Assembly (NCBI GenBank): GCA_032719365.1
Contig: CM064867.1
Location: 67,950,136 to 68,014,135 of the forward strand
Direction: 5' to 3'
Source: Prinsepia uniflora
Taxonomy: Eukaryota > Streptophyta > Magnoliopsida > Rosales > Rosaceae
Length of the DNA: 64,000 nucleotides
The notes below the pieces were generated by a model, which worked only from the letters and a program-made list of their open reading frames with translations, was not told the DNA's origin and ran no database searches. The number at the start of each line of letters is the position of its first letter. Within the stretch, counting starts at the first letter, position 1. Positions 46,261 through 59,017 of this stretch are shown here, piece by piece. The translations under genes and the position numbers were made by a program.

Positions 46261-48390
46261 CCATTCACGGCTCTGAGCTCTAGCCTATACACTCACAAAA
46301 TCATTATGGTCTAGTGCACAGTATCCAATATCCAGTCCACGTTCTCAACAAACCAACCATATTGGAATTAAGCTGATTCCATACCACGTCCACAACTACC
46401 CTGTCCAACAAGTCCTGATGGTCTTCTCACCACACCTGAAGAGTGTCTAATTCCCAATCACGTCTTGGAGGACGTACCAATCCCCGACTTGTTGATCACC
46501 TGCCAACATCCTACCCAAGGCATCGACTATTCATCTTTTCTTGATTGATACTCCAAGTACTACCTCATTTGCCATAAGGTAACCTCTAATCAATAGTCAA
46601 AACGCTCATCCTCTCTAAGTGAATCCAAACCCCATCATCTGACACTTATCCTATCTGAGTGGTTCCAATCTCAACCCTTTCATTCCATAGCCATACGATC
46701 CTCTACATCTCCATCTATAGCTCTTACACCTTCAGACAGAGAGAAGGAAATTAAATCATAAGAAATAGAGCTTGTCACCACCTACCATATGGATTGTGGA
46801 TTTCCTCCACTTAGCTCATGATAATGTCCACTTAGGGTAATCCAAGATGATAACATCAAAGTTCATCCTACGTGAGTGTAAACACCAATCCGACTGCACT
46901 CACCTACTTCAGATAACACCAAGCACCCTCTACTCCTCAACTCATTCAAATTTAACCCACTGCCTGTCCTGACATGCATGCACCAAGAGAAATTGCAACT
47001 AAGGAAGCAGAAAATGAGAAGTCTCCTTCACCAACCAATAATATATGTTGATGACTACTGTAGTGATCTTCTCACGTCCAAATCAATCTCCCTTCAGCTT
47101 AACCTTGGCCAACTTATACTTGCAAGAGCGATGAGAAGTTCACTAGAGAAGGAAGTATATTTATTAACAGAAGAAGGCGTGCATTTATTCTGATCGAAAC
47201 CAACTCCCAAAGTTTCTTCGAAAAGAATACTGGTCTCTTATCGGTGACAACACTCAACTGAGCGTCATGTCCCACCACTGGACTCTGGAGTCCTCCACTC
47301 TATCATAACCTCTCGCCCTGGAGGCCGTAACTCACTCGGACATCAATTCCTATGTCCTGGAAAACAATCCAACTCAATAGTTAACCTTGACCATATTGAA
47401 CCGTCTCGGTTCACCCAACTACTATCAACGTAGTACTAGCTCGTACATCCCAGCTCTTATGGAATCAACTTCCAAGCACCACACTCATTCACACTTACCA
47501 AGACAAGACTAAACACCTGTCTCACAACCACTAGGGAACCTGTCACCAAACCAGGTATCCCGTCCCTCTAATCAACTCAAGCCAACTCCATTTCGCAGAG
47601 CCACCCGGGACCCTCACTGTCCCGTTCCACGACCACAGTAACTAACGTGTCCGCCACTCAAGGTTCAGAGAATTATCTTTAGCTCCCAGAATCCACTAAT
47701 TTCCTTAACATTCCTGCGTCTTCCAAAACCACTTAATTAACGTTGGGATTCCATCCGACTAATCTCGACTTGAGATGTCACAACCGTCACTCGGGTCACA
47801 CTCCCAAGGCCCAACATAAACCGATGAATCCTCATCGTCTGGTCAACACCAAACACGAGTACCCCATAACTGAGTCACATCCTTTGCTCGTTAGCTTGGT
47901 ATGAGTTTACAATCAATCCCTTACTCATGTCAGAGAAACTCGGCCTCCTTTCAAACTCAAAAACCTTGGAAAACCACACAAGAAAAGAATGTTCCTCGAA
48001 TGTCACCCAATTCTCAACAATCTCAAATAGAGTCGTTCACGACCTCAGCTGTTCTCTGCAGCACCACCCCCAACCTAACCTCGCAACGGTCTCAACTTCG
48101 AGGGGTCGCTACACCAAGTCTTAATCCACCTACACTCTGCGATTTCCAACAGCTAGCACACAAGAAAACCCAGACCCAAACGGATTTACTCAGCCCTACT
48201 ATGGTCTAATATTACTGCAATCCGGCATAACTATGGCATAAGATGCCAAACACATCCTACCCACGATTCATTTCCACTAGACTCTCCTATTCTTTACCCT
48301 AATTCTCAGGTTGATGACATGTTGTTTTCTCGTAGAGACATCACATCCTACACATGTGCGCCACTACTCTGGTTCCAAACTGACAACCCC
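46261..48390 (-). mobile_element. Non-coding internal region of a minus-strand related element
   Basis: Lies behind a minus-strand primer site (48391-48402). No gag, pol or other protein can be recognised on either strand. It is homologous in its first part to 45357 onwards, in inverted orientation. Where the plus-strand element ends and this one begins is not resolved. Confidence 0.55.
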
Positions 48391-48402
48391 GCTCTGATAC
48401 CA
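48391..48402 (-). other. Primer binding site (initiator tRNA-Met), minus strand
   Basis: TGGTATCAGAGC on the minus strand, three bases from an LTR end reading CGTGTCA. Confidence 0.9.
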
Positions 48403-48405
48403 CTC

Positions 48406-49124
48406 TGACACGACCCATCCAAATCTCGCCGAGATTAACGTGGGATGTGCCATGCTCCTATCTGACACCACGTACCAGATAAGGGATAACCCAACCTTAA
48501 CCCTCCTTGGGGCTTCTAGAGCACGCTAGGATCAGTGGAGGAGTGTGATGTCTCGGTCTCTACGACAGCCTGCATCCACGATTAACCTGAAGGGTATTAA
48601 AAACCATTAAAAACTGTGAGTGGACGAAAATAAATAGTTTAATAAAACACATTTTAGAAAAGACCTTTATACCTTTCACTAAAAACATGCATGCATTCGA
48701 AAACCAATTATCTCAATCATTCCTCAAATCAAATCAAAGTTAATAAAACCGTTTATCAATGAAAGCTATTTCCTTCCTCAAATCGTTAGGGCCTTAGCCC
48801 AAAGCCGTAAATCCAAACCATGTGGGAACTCAGCCTAAAACCAACTCATGTGGGTCCCTGCCCAAATCCATTAACGCAGAAATACCAATCTAGTAAAATG
48901 TGGTTTAACCAATGAATGGTATCCCTGATGCCTGACATCCCAGATGTCTAATAATGTCACAGTCTAAGGCTATGTGTGCCACTCGGGGTCTCAATCTGAG
49001 CCTTTCCTTGAACCCAGTCTGGGGTATGACATCCCAGATGTCTAATAATAACAATCCTGATCCTGAGCCTTTCTACGTGAACCTCTTTGCGGTCTCTCCG
49101 TAGGGAGACCCTTTTCAGGTAATG
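48406..49124 (-). repeat. LTR (3' portion in element sense) of the minus-strand element
   Basis: Minus-strand LTR of the same family as 42511-45341, judging from the shared end (ATCCCTTATCTGG, GTGGTGTCAGATAGGAGCA). Includes an inverted CTGTGAGTGGAC match (48614-48625) and hairpins GACATC-CCA-GATGTC near 48934 and at 49028-49042. Interrupted at 49125 by another LTR. Confidence 0.75.
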
Positions 49125-49291
49125 TGACAGGACTCGTCCCAAATCCCCACTGGATTAACGAGGGACGTGCCTGCTCCCATTTGATACAAAGTGTGAGATA
49201 AGGGATAATTCCGACCTTAGCCCGTTCGAGGTTTCTAGAGTGCGCCAGGAACAGAGGAGGCGTGTGATGTCCCGGTCTCCGCTACAGTTCG
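49125..49291 (-). repeat. Fragment of another minus-strand LTR
   Basis: Starts TGACAGGACTCGTCCC, the complement of an LTR end, and carries the U5 module (CTGTAGCGGAGACCGGGACATCAC on its reverse strand). Cut at 49291 by the element beginning at 49292. Confidence 0.75.
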
Positions 49292-50850
49292 TGTAATGCC
49301 CCAAAAATTTGAAGAATGTAATATTGTAAAATAATGAATAAAATAACGTTTTTACCCTTGTGAACAATATGGTCGATTTGTTGACTTTTTGATTGGTAGG
49401 TCAAACAGACGTTAACCGGTGACCGTGACGTAGTTCGGGACGTCACGAGTCCATAGACAGGTGGCACGTCCAATTTCGACGATCAAGGAAAAAGTAATGA
49501 CGTCCGGAAGTCTAAGGGCATTTTCATAATTTGGACGAAAAGGGGGAAAATGTTGACTTTTTGTTTGACAACTGATTTCCACACAATTCGAGGACCGTTA
49601 CGTAGGTCTCGATGCCCTGAGTCCGTAGACAGGCAGCACGCTAAAAATGGACATCGGACGGTTGAGTTATGGGTCTCGAAAGAGGAGGGCATTTTGGTAA
49701 TTCTGTGCAGAAAAGCAAAATGGTAATTTTGCCAAGCCCAGTTTGAACAACCGTGGGTGGACTTTGTTTAACAGAGTAGTGGACTGTTCAGTGCAATTGT
49801 TTAACCCTAGCTGTCTGAGCAGAGAATTGTTTAACCAGGATAGTGACATTGGGGAGAGTTAGTGGCATTGAGGCATGGTTTGGGCAGGAAACCAGAGCAC
49901 GGGAAAGGTTTTAAAACTGAGTTTTGGGCTGTGCGGGAAACAGTTTTGCAGGGAGGCCAGAGAGATTCCCACGAGATGTCTGCTGAACGTTTGATTATCA
50001 GAGAGTTAGAAGAGTGAGAGAGGATCATTCTGCTGAAGAGAGGGCTGAGAGCTAGAGTGAAATACCAGAGTTCGTGAAATTGTGAAAATTGGAGGGAAAT
50101 TCGATTTTTAATTTGGGAGTCGAGTTGGACGAAACCAAGGATTGGTTTAGTCTTCTGGGACCATTTGGAACTCAACCCCATCGATTTCGAAGGGAATTGA
50201 TCACAGATTGGCCAAGAACAGAAGCCCCTGGTTCTGAGAATTTTCGAGCTTGAAGACGACTACTTCCAGGTAAGCTTTCCTAAAATTGTTTGTGTTAGAG
50301 TGTTCGTTTAGGTCCCCTAAAGCTCCTGTCTAAGTTAATTGGGAAATGGGGCTGAGTTGGGTGAGTTTCAGACGTCGACCCGTTCAACTGTTTAAGTATG
50401 AGTTGATCGATTTAGGGAAAATTGAAGCTAATTAAGGAAAGAGATCTTAAATTAACATGTTAAGGAATGATTAGGTGGAAGAAGGGAAGGTTTCGAGTGT
50501 GAATTGATGGGTAATTGGTCGGGTCGAGTCGCGGGTTGAGGACCCGTTTAACAAGCTAGTCGAGTGAAGATGGTGATACTGTAGCAGTCACTGTAGCATG
50601 CGCGTGGCTTTCACGCGCAACCACTTTGGGCGGCGCGTGACGGTGCGTGAGACCTTGTTTCCGATCACGGTCAACTTGAGATTTGATCATTTCAGTTTAT
50701 TGAACATTTTTTATTTAAAGGTTTTTTTATGGTTCAGAAGTTTAGGGCCTTAAGTTAATTTACATAAAAAAATCCCGAAAAATTAGGGAAATTAATACGA
50801 GCTTTTGGGGATGTTTGTAACCCTTATTGTACTCTTTGACAGGACCAAAC

Positions 50851-53480
50851 TGAAAGGACCCGCCCCGATCCCACGGGGACCACAAGGGGACTTGCTCTGC
50901 TCCCGTCTGACACCCAAACCAACATTCCAAATTTAACCTCAAAAGTTCAAATGCATAAATAACCAAATTAAAGTTATACATCAAATCCGAAATTTAACAG
51001 ATGACAGACAAGGGATAAAGTCCAAAATTACAAGTTCCGAGCACGACTCTAAATTAATCCTGCGGGTCAACCAACCCAACAGGGGTTCAGGTACGCAGAA
51101 GTAGATCTATGCCTCAGCCTCAGGATCCTCATCTACCTCAATAGCACAGCCTGGAGGGGTTACCAAAACATTAAGGGTGAGTGGGCCGAAACTCTAAGTT
51201 TATAAAAACAGCTTAATAAGTAAAACATATAATTTTACCCCTCCGTTTTCCAAACATGCATGCATCAGCATTTAAAACCATAAATCATATAAAATAAACC
51301 ATAAGGCATATAATAAAACCATAAACATAACCACAACCACTGCACTATACACTCCAATCCTGACATCCCAGATGTCCGACGTCCCTGACGTCCAATAAGG
51401 TCACAGTCCCAAGGCTACGCGTGCCACTCAAGGTCTCAATCCCGAGTCCAATCCCTGAACCCAGTCCGGGCACGGCATCCCAGATGCCTAGCGTCCCAGA
51501 CGCTCGATGTCCAAGACGTCCAATCATAGCAATCCTGTTCCTGAGTCATTCTACGGTCCGGTTCCTCCGTAGAATGGCCTCTCACAGGCAATGCGCCGTG
51601 ACCGCTCCAAGGTACCACCTCCGGAGGGGACAGTGTCACACAAGTGGAGCTATACAGTGCAGTACCAAATATAGTCATCGATATCCACATGCATATATAT
51701 ATATATATATATAGATAAAATCCAAAACCATTCTTAAATTTCACCAGACGGGTCTCAAGCCCAAACATCGTAAAACGTGCCATAACCATAATTTCAAGAT
51801 CATCAAAACCATTACTTGGTTCCAGCATGTGTATATATAAGTAAATCAGAAAACATTTATGCATGAAAGGGTTTAATGAAATCGGGCCCATTCACAGTAC
51901 GATCCCTCTGCAAACTGCGCGTACGAACTTGTTCCGAGATTATCGTATGATTCCTGTCAGTCCAAATCACATGTAAGGGTCACCACAAGTCCTTAACATT
52001 CATCCTAAAAGTCCAAAACAGAAACCGGCTCGGTTAAGCCGTCCGAACATGCTTCTCGAGACAACCGGCCCTAATCTGACCCATTTAACTATCTCGGATC
52101 AACTTGGTTATTTAATAGAAAATGTTCAGAATGGCGAGAGGATAAAAAATCATGTTGATCATGATCGGAGATAAGCCTCAACGCGCCCTCACGCGCCGAC
52201 CAAAGTGGCTGCGCGTGAAAGTCACGCGCCTGACACTGTAGCTACAATGTCACATTCTTCACCCGATTGTCTGTTAAACGGGTCTGCCACCCGCGGCTTG
52301 ACCCGGCCAAATAACCCTCAATTTCTACTCGATTTTAATTTTTTTTATCCTACAATCTTCCTTAATCATCTAATTTGGGTTCTGTGTCTTTAATTAGCCC
52401 GAAAGGTCCTCAAACGACCCTTCGACCCATGATCACCCAAACGGGTCGATCACCACAACTCTCTGGTTTCCAAACCATAATCAAATTCACTTAACAGGAA
52501 GCATAATAGGACCCAAATGAACTGAAATACACAATCAATTGAACCAACACTCACCTGGAAGTGGTCGTCCTTAGCTCTGAAATTTCTCAGAATCAGGGGC
52601 TTCAGTCCCAGCTCAACCGTGGCTGGTTCACTTAGATTTTGATGTGGTTGAGTTCCAAACCCTCCTAGAAGACTAACACGATCCTTGGTTTCGTTCAACT
52701 AGCCTCACAAATTGAAAATCGATTTTCCCTCCAATTTCCAGAATTTGGTTTTCTCTGGTTTTTCTCTCTATCACTCGACCCTCAGTCCAGCAGAGTGAAG
52801 TTCACTCAAATTCCCACTCAGTTTAATCAAACCGTGCCAACCAACAGCTCGTGGAAGTCCATCCTGGCCACTGAGAAATATTTCCCGCAAATGTATGATT
52901 CAGCCCACGTTCTACTGCCTTAAAGGCTTAAACAATTCCCCATTTCCAGTTCATTACATGGTTAAACAATTGGGCTGCTCAGAACCACCAAGTACGGCAA
53001 AGATTCCTTGTTTTCCCACGGCTGCTAAAGTAACTGGCCTGCAAAATGACCAAAATGCCCTTCTGTTCAAAATGACCAAAATGCCCTTCACTTTCCAAAC
53101 TCGTAACTCAGCCATCCGATGTCCGATTTCAACGTGCCGCCTGTCTACGGACTCAGGGCATCGAGACCTACCTAACGGTCCTCGAATCGTGTGAAAATCA
53201 GTTGTCAAACGAAAAGTCAACATTTTCCCCTTTTTGTCCAAATTACGGAAATGCCCCCGAACCTCCGATAGTCATAACTTTTTCTCCGATCGTCGGAATT
53301 GGACGTGCCACCTGTCAATGGACTCGTGACGTCCCAAACTACGTCACAGTCATCGGCCAAAGTTCGTTTGACCTACCAGTCATAAAATCAACAATTTGAC
53401 CATACAATTCACAGGGGTAAAAATGTCAATTCATTCAATAATTTACAATATTAAAATCCTTAAATTTTCGGGGCGTTACA
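50851..53480 (-). mobile_element. Solo LTR (2.63 kb), minus strand, relative of the LTR at 4887-7685
   Basis: Reads TGTAACGCCCC from 53480 to CCTTTCA at 50851, with target duplication CAAAC (50846-50850) against CGAAC (53481-53485), one base apart. Closely parallel to 4887-7685 at its start (GGACCCGCCCCGATCCCAC) and in its hairpin array (51362-51520). Also holds GCGCGTGA-AAG-TCACGCGC (52211-52229) and an (AT)n run at 51692-51713. Confidence 0.9.
51362..51520 (-). repeat. Hairpin array in the solo LTR, counterpart of 5395-5552
   Basis: GACATC-CCA-GATGTC (51362-51376), GACGTC-CCT-GACGTC (51378-51392), GGCATC-CCA-GATGCC (51474-51488), AGCGTC-CCA-GACGCT (51490-51504) and GATGTC-CAA-GACGTC (51506-51520, one wobble pair). 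The third differs from its counterpart AGCATC/GATGCT by a paired change. Confidence 0.85.
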
Positions 53481-53927
53481 CGAACATTCCCGAGGCTACC
53501 GAGGAGCGCACGGGGCGCGATTGACGCGTCCGAAAACCGTGAGTGGACTTTTGATTTCTAACCGAGCATGCATAACTGTTTTTATTCATTTATCTTATGT
53601 TTTCATATATGATTTTGTAGTGATGATTATGATATTTTGGTTTTACATGAATGCACGTTTTTCGAGGAGATTATCATGTTTTACGTATTTCGAAGTTACA
53701 TTTTTCTCCTGTGCATGGATGATGGTTTGATAAAGTGATTTGAGGTGATTATGCATGTCATGTTTTAATGATGATTTGATCATGATTTGTGAGTAAGATT
53801 TGGAATTGCATGTGGAATTCGGACATAGGTCCTATTATGATGAAATGTGATTTCGGAATGGTTTTGGAAAATGGATCATGATGGATCCTAGTTTATTATG
53901 ATTTTATGCATGATTTTGGGTTTAAAG

Positions 53928-54145
53928 ACCCGGTGTGATTGTTAGATCTGGTTTTGGGTTTAAAGACCCGGTTAATTAATGACGGGGCGGGCCCAAATTG
54001 GGTTTAAAGACCCGGATTGAGTTTAAAGACTCGTGACTTTAAAGATTCGGTTATTGTGATACCCCTCGAGGCCTATTGAACATGTTTTGAGTTTAAAGAC
54101 TCGTTGATATCCCGGGAAGGCGTGATATTGAGTTTAAAGACTCGG
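53928..54145 (+). repeat. TTTAAA-centred hairpin repeats in the 5' LTR
   Basis: GGGTTTAAAGACCC recurs (53928-53941 and two more by about 54015), then GAGTTTAAAGACTC recurs (about 54020, 54090 and 54130). The stems differ by a paired G-C to A-T change. It is the plus-strand equivalent of the array at 27456-27642. Confidence 0.85.
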
Positions 54146-54433
54146 ATGGATCCAACGGCTTGATTGTTGTTGTTACTTTCGATTTCACATGATTTTTGTG
54201 ACTATATACTGTGACGGTTTCCATATGATGCATAAAATGTTTCGAGTATTAATTATGCTGTTTTCATTAACTATGCTGTTTTCGAAGATTTAGTTATGCA
54301 TGCGTGTTGAAAAACTGAAGCATGGGTGTGATGTAATTTTATTTGGTTATTCTGGTCTTTTGTGTTCGATTGTCATACGGGAGCAGGATGCTTCCCGATT
54401 ATCGAGGCGATAATCATGGTGGGTCCTGTCAAT

Positions 54434-54445
54434 TGGTATCAGAGC
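54434..54445 (+). other. Primer binding site (initiator tRNA-Met)
   Basis: TGGTATCAGAGC two bases after the 5' LTR. Confidence 0.93.
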
Positions 54446-54530
54446 ATAGGTTTACGGTTTATGTCTGGCACTTGGGTGTGCCTCGGTTATTGTACTAACT
54501 TAGGGCTCTTACAGAAAAGGACGATTGGCC

Positions 54531-57500
54531 ATGCCTCCACGACGTGAATCCCCTCCACGACCTGCAGAAGGCGTCGTTAGTGATGCCGAGAGTGCGTCAA
54601 TCGAGCGAGCCCAGCGTCTTGGGGCTACGGTGTTTAGTGGTGTAGCAGACCCTGAGGATGCCCACCGATGGATTTCCCGTTTTGAATGGATTTTTTCTGT
54701 GATGCACTGTCCTCCTGAGGAGCGAGTTATGTTGGCCACCTTTTTTCTAGATGGATCTGATTATGAGTGGTGGTATACTCTGGAGTTATCGGGTTGGGTT
54801 GCCCGTACAGTGACCTGGGAGACCTTTCGTGAACAGTTTCTGGATCAGTACTATCCCCGTTGATGCTAGGGAGATAGAGTTTCTGCAACTTCAGCAGGGG
54901 AGCATGGCCGTAGCAGAATATGAGCAGAAATTTCAGATGCTAGCCCGTTTTGCTCCTACCTTTGTGTCTACTGAAGCTGAGAAATGTCGTAGGTTTGAGC
55001 TTGGCCTGCGAGGTGAGATACGGGCCATTGTGACGGCCGAAACTTTTACTACTCTCAGAGAGTTGTCTGATGCCGCAGTACGGGTTGAGGCTAGTCTCCC
55101 GACATGTCCACAGTTCTCAGGTGGTGGACAACGTCGAGAGTGTTCATTTCCTGGATCGTTTAGTCAGAGTGCCCCGAAAAAGGGACGTTATGGTAGAGCT
55201 TCGTCCGCAGGCAATGATCGTTTTGGTAGGCCTGGTAATTTTCAGAGTCCCGGATTCAGAGTACCCAGAGCACAGCCGATTCCGCAGGCGAGTGCGACCT
55301 CAGTTGCTTCCACGGGATGACAGAGTGGTGGTTTTACTTGAGATGCTTCCAGTGTTATCTGTTTCTTCTGTGGCGAGCGGGGCCACTACCGGAAAGAGTG
55401 TCCATCTTTGCCACAGGGTGGTGGCGCAGATCGGGGTGCAGCAGAGCAGGGACGGAACAAAGCTGCAGTTCTGGGACTGGGAGTACTAGAGAAGTAGGTG
55501 CTGGAGCGACTAGTGGACGGAGGGGCAGGGGCCGTGGGCGAGCAGCCGGACCACAGGCCTGAGTTTTTGCGGTTACGTAGCAGGAGGCGCGGGCAGCACC
55601 TGGTGTTGTGACAGGTACACTTACGATCTTTGGACATGATGTCTGTGCTTTAATTGATCCCGGAGCTACTCATTCGTTTATATCACGGGATTGTGGTTTT
55701 TTGGCGGATAGAGACGTGCCTGCACTGGATTGTGACATGGGGGTGAGTACGCCCACATGAGAGGTATTTGTGGTAAACCAAGTGTTGAGGGAGTGTCCCG
55801 CAATGGTAGGCGAAGTTGGATTGGTAGCTGACCTGATACTCCTGAACTTACATGATTTTGATGTCATTTTGGGAATGGATTGGTTAACACTCCATCATGC
55901 TTCTATCGAATGTGTCGATAAGAAGGTCACTTTTCAGAGTCCAGGGTTACGTGAAACCACCTTTTAGGGAATACATCGAGTAACTCCTGTTGGAGTGATT
56001 TCAGCCCTGAAGGCAAGTAAGTTGCTGAGGAAAGGGTGCCAGGGATACTTGGCTCACGTGGTGGACGCACATGCTGTACCGTTGAAGGTAGAGGATATAC
56101 CGATAGTGCGGGAGTTCCCTGATGTCTTTCCGGAGGATCTGCCGGGATTGCCACCTCACTGAGATATCGAGTTCACCATTGATCTGGTTCCAGGTATGCA
56201 ACCTATATCTCAGACCCCGTACCGTATGGCGCCAGCTGAGTTGAAAGAATTAAAGGCGCAGCTACAGGAATTGGTTGAGATGGGGTTTATTAGACCGAGT
56301 GTGTCCCCTTGGGGAGCTTCGGTGTTGTTTGTACGGAAAAAAGATGGGAGCTTAAGGCTCTGCATCAATTACAGGCAACTGAACAAAGTAACCGTCAGGA
56401 ACAAATACCCCTTGCCTCAAATCGACGACTTGTTCGATTAGCTGAGAGGAGCACAGTACTTCTCCAAAATCGATTTCCGTTCTGGGTATCATCAATTGCG
56501 GGTTAAGGAAGAGGATGTGCCCAAGACAGCCTTTAGAACCCGTTATGGTCACTATGAGTTCCTAGTGATGCCATTCGGTTTGACCAACGCACCCGCAACA
56601 TTTATGGACTTGATGAATCGAGTGTTGTAGCCATACATGGATCACTTCTTCATCATGTTCATTGATGACATTTTGGTCTACTCAAAAAGTACGGAAGCGC
56701 ATGAAGAGCACTTAAGGATGGTGCTAGGTACCCTGAGGGAAAACCAGTTGTATGCGAAGCTCGGCAAGTGTCAGTTTTGGTTGACGAGCGTGAGTTTCTT
56801 GAGGCATGTGATCTCTACCGACGGAATCAGTGTGGATTCTCAGAAAATTGAAGCAGTCGCGAAGTGGGAACAACCAAAGACCGTCACTGAAGTCAAGAGT
56901 TTCTTGGGATTGGCTGGCTATTACAGGAGGTTTGTAGATGGTTTTTCTACCATTGCTGCCCCGTTGACACGACTGACGAGGAAGGGAGTCAGATTTGTCT
57001 GGGAAGATGACTGTGAGTGAAGTTTTCAGGAGCTGAAGGAAAGGCTGACATTTGCTCCTGTACTGACCCTTCCGGACGATGATGGGGAGTTTGAGGTGTA
57101 CAGTGATGCATCCTTACAAGGATTGGGATGTGTGCTAATGTAGCATGGGAAGGTGATTGCCTATGCTTCCCTCCAGTTGAAGCCGCATGAGCATAATTAT
57201 CCTACCCACGACTTGGAGCTAGCTACTGTGGTGCATGCGCTGAAAATTTGGAGACATCACTTGTATGGTCCGACTTGCAGGCTGTTCACGGATCATAAGA
57301 GCCTGAAGTACTTGTTCACGCAAAAGGATTTGAATGTGAGGCAAAGGCGGTGGCTGGAGCTAATTAAGGATTATGATTGTACGATTGAGTACCACCCTGG
57401 AAAAGCTAATGTGGTAGCTGATGCTTTGAGCCGTATGTCAACGCATTCTGTGGCGCACCTACGAATGGTCCATTGGCTTCTATTGGTTGAACTGCGCAAG

Positions 57501-58984
57501 ACTAGCATTTATTTGGGATTGGATAGCCAAGGTGTCTTGCTGGCTAGTTTCCAGGTGAGACCACTCCTATCGTTGATTCTCAATCTCAAGACCCTGTCTC
57601 GTGTGTACTTCGGATTGAAGTGGAAGCCGGGGAACGGCAAGATTTTACAGTCTGAGAAGATGGAGCCTTACTAAAAGAAGGACGGTTGTGTGTGCCGGAC
57701 GATGAGGCACTGAAGAGGGAGATTCTGGATGAGGCTCACAGTTCTGCCTGCGCGATGCATCCGGGGGGGACCAAGATGTATCGTACATAGCGAGAACACT
57801 ATTGGTGGCCGGGTATGAAACGGGAGATCGCTGAGTTTGTCAGGAAGTGTCTGATTTGTCAGCAAGTGAAGGCTGAGAGACAAAGACCTTATGGAGCCTT
57901 GCAACCACTACCTATCCCAGAATGGAAATGGGATCACATAACGATGGATTTTGTGTTTGGACATCCTAGGAAACCCAGAGGCCACGATGGAGTTTGGGTG
58001 ATTGTGGATAGGCTCACTAAGTCAGCTCATTTCTTACCGGTGCGAGAGAACTTTAGGATGACACAGTTTGCTTAGTTGTTTATCGATGAGATCATCCGAT
58101 TGCACGATACTCCAGAATCAATAGTGTCTGACAGAGACCCGAGGTTTACCTCTTGATTTTGGCAGAGTCTATAAGAGGCTTTTGGGACAAAACTTCGTTT
58201 CAATAATGCCTTTCATCCTCAGACCGACGGTCAGTCTGAGCGGACCATTCAGACTTTGGAGGACATGATGCGAGCCTGTGTTTTGCAATTTCAAGGCACT
58301 TGGGAGTCACATCTATCCTTGGTGGAGTTTTCTTATAACAACAGTTATCAGGCGAGCATTGGGATGGCCGCTTACGAAGCCTTGTACGGACGACAGTACA
58401 GAACCCCATTGTGTTGGACAGACGTGGGTGAAAGGAAGCTGACTAAATCCGAATTGGTGGAATTGACAACAAAGAATGTTAAACTCATCAGAGATAGGCT
58501 CAAGGCAGCCCAAGACAGGCAAAAGAGCTATGTGGACCATTGGATTAGAGATCTTGAGTTTGCGGTCAGAGATCGGGTATTTCTGAAGCTATCTCCTTGG
58601 AAAGGTATAGTGAGATTTGGCAGACGAGGAAAGTTGAGCCCTCATTTTATCGGACCATACGAGATCATTGAGAGGATTGGCCAGGTTGCTTACAAATTAG
58701 CACTACCTCCAGAACTTTCCAAAGTCCACGATGTTTTCCACGTGTCGATGCTACGGAAGTATGTGTTTGATGCATCTCATGTGCTGGATGAGCAACCCAT
58801 TGAACTCCGAGAAGACTTAAGCTTTAAAGAATAACTGGTACAGATTTTGGATTGAAAAGATAAGGTGCTACGTCAGAAGACCATTCCCCTAGTAAAGGTT
58901 CTCTGGAGGAACCATAATGTGGAGGAAGCCACATGGGAACCCGAGGAGCAGATGCGAGAACAGTTTCCATACTTGTTTCATTAA
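54531..58984 (+). pseudogene. Gag-Pol of the decayed Tekay-type element
   Basis: Begins MPPRRESPPRP at 54531. Domains in order: Gag (54531-55310), with a small deletion at about 54860 that removes the SFR of YYPRSFR and shifts frame; CCHC knuckle CFFCGERGHYRKECP (55359-55403); protease DPGATHSFIS (about 55660); RT (about 56200-57020, IDDILVYS near 56660); RNase H (about 57090-57435); integrase HHCC (about 57740-57860), catalytic Asp, Asp, Glu region (57940-58250); and the chromodomain-like end WRNHNVEEATWEPE to 58984. It is interrupted by many stops, including 55318, 55578, 55965, 56160, 56439, 57018, 57141, 58073 and 58154. Most replace a Gln or Arg codon of the intact copy at 309-4760. A frameshift lies near 57660. 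The protein is not functional. Confidence 0.92.
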
Positions 58985-59005
58985 AATTTCAGGACGAAAT
59001 TTCTT

Positions 59006-59017
59006 AAGGGGGGGAGG
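59006..59017 (+). other. Polypurine tract
   Basis: AAGGGGGGGAGG one or two bases before the 3' LTR start TGTAACG at 59019. Confidence 0.85.

Larger units (their letters stand above)
49292..54431 (+). repeat. 5' LTR, split by a nested solo LTR
   Basis: Starts TGTAATGCCCC and ends GGTCCTGTCA. The parts are 49292-50850 and 53486-54431. Carries two U3 boxes (about 49452 and 49622), a GCGCGTG...CACGCGC hairpin (50600-50618) beside CACTGTAGC, GTGAGTGGAC (about 53541) and TTTAAA hairpins (from 53928). The matching GTCCACTCAC is not visible in this LTR. Confidence 0.9.

Noticed and set aside
46978..47193. 71-codon plus-strand frame in the non-coding element
   Set aside because: No similarity to Gag or Pol and opposite to the apparent element strand; taken as chance.
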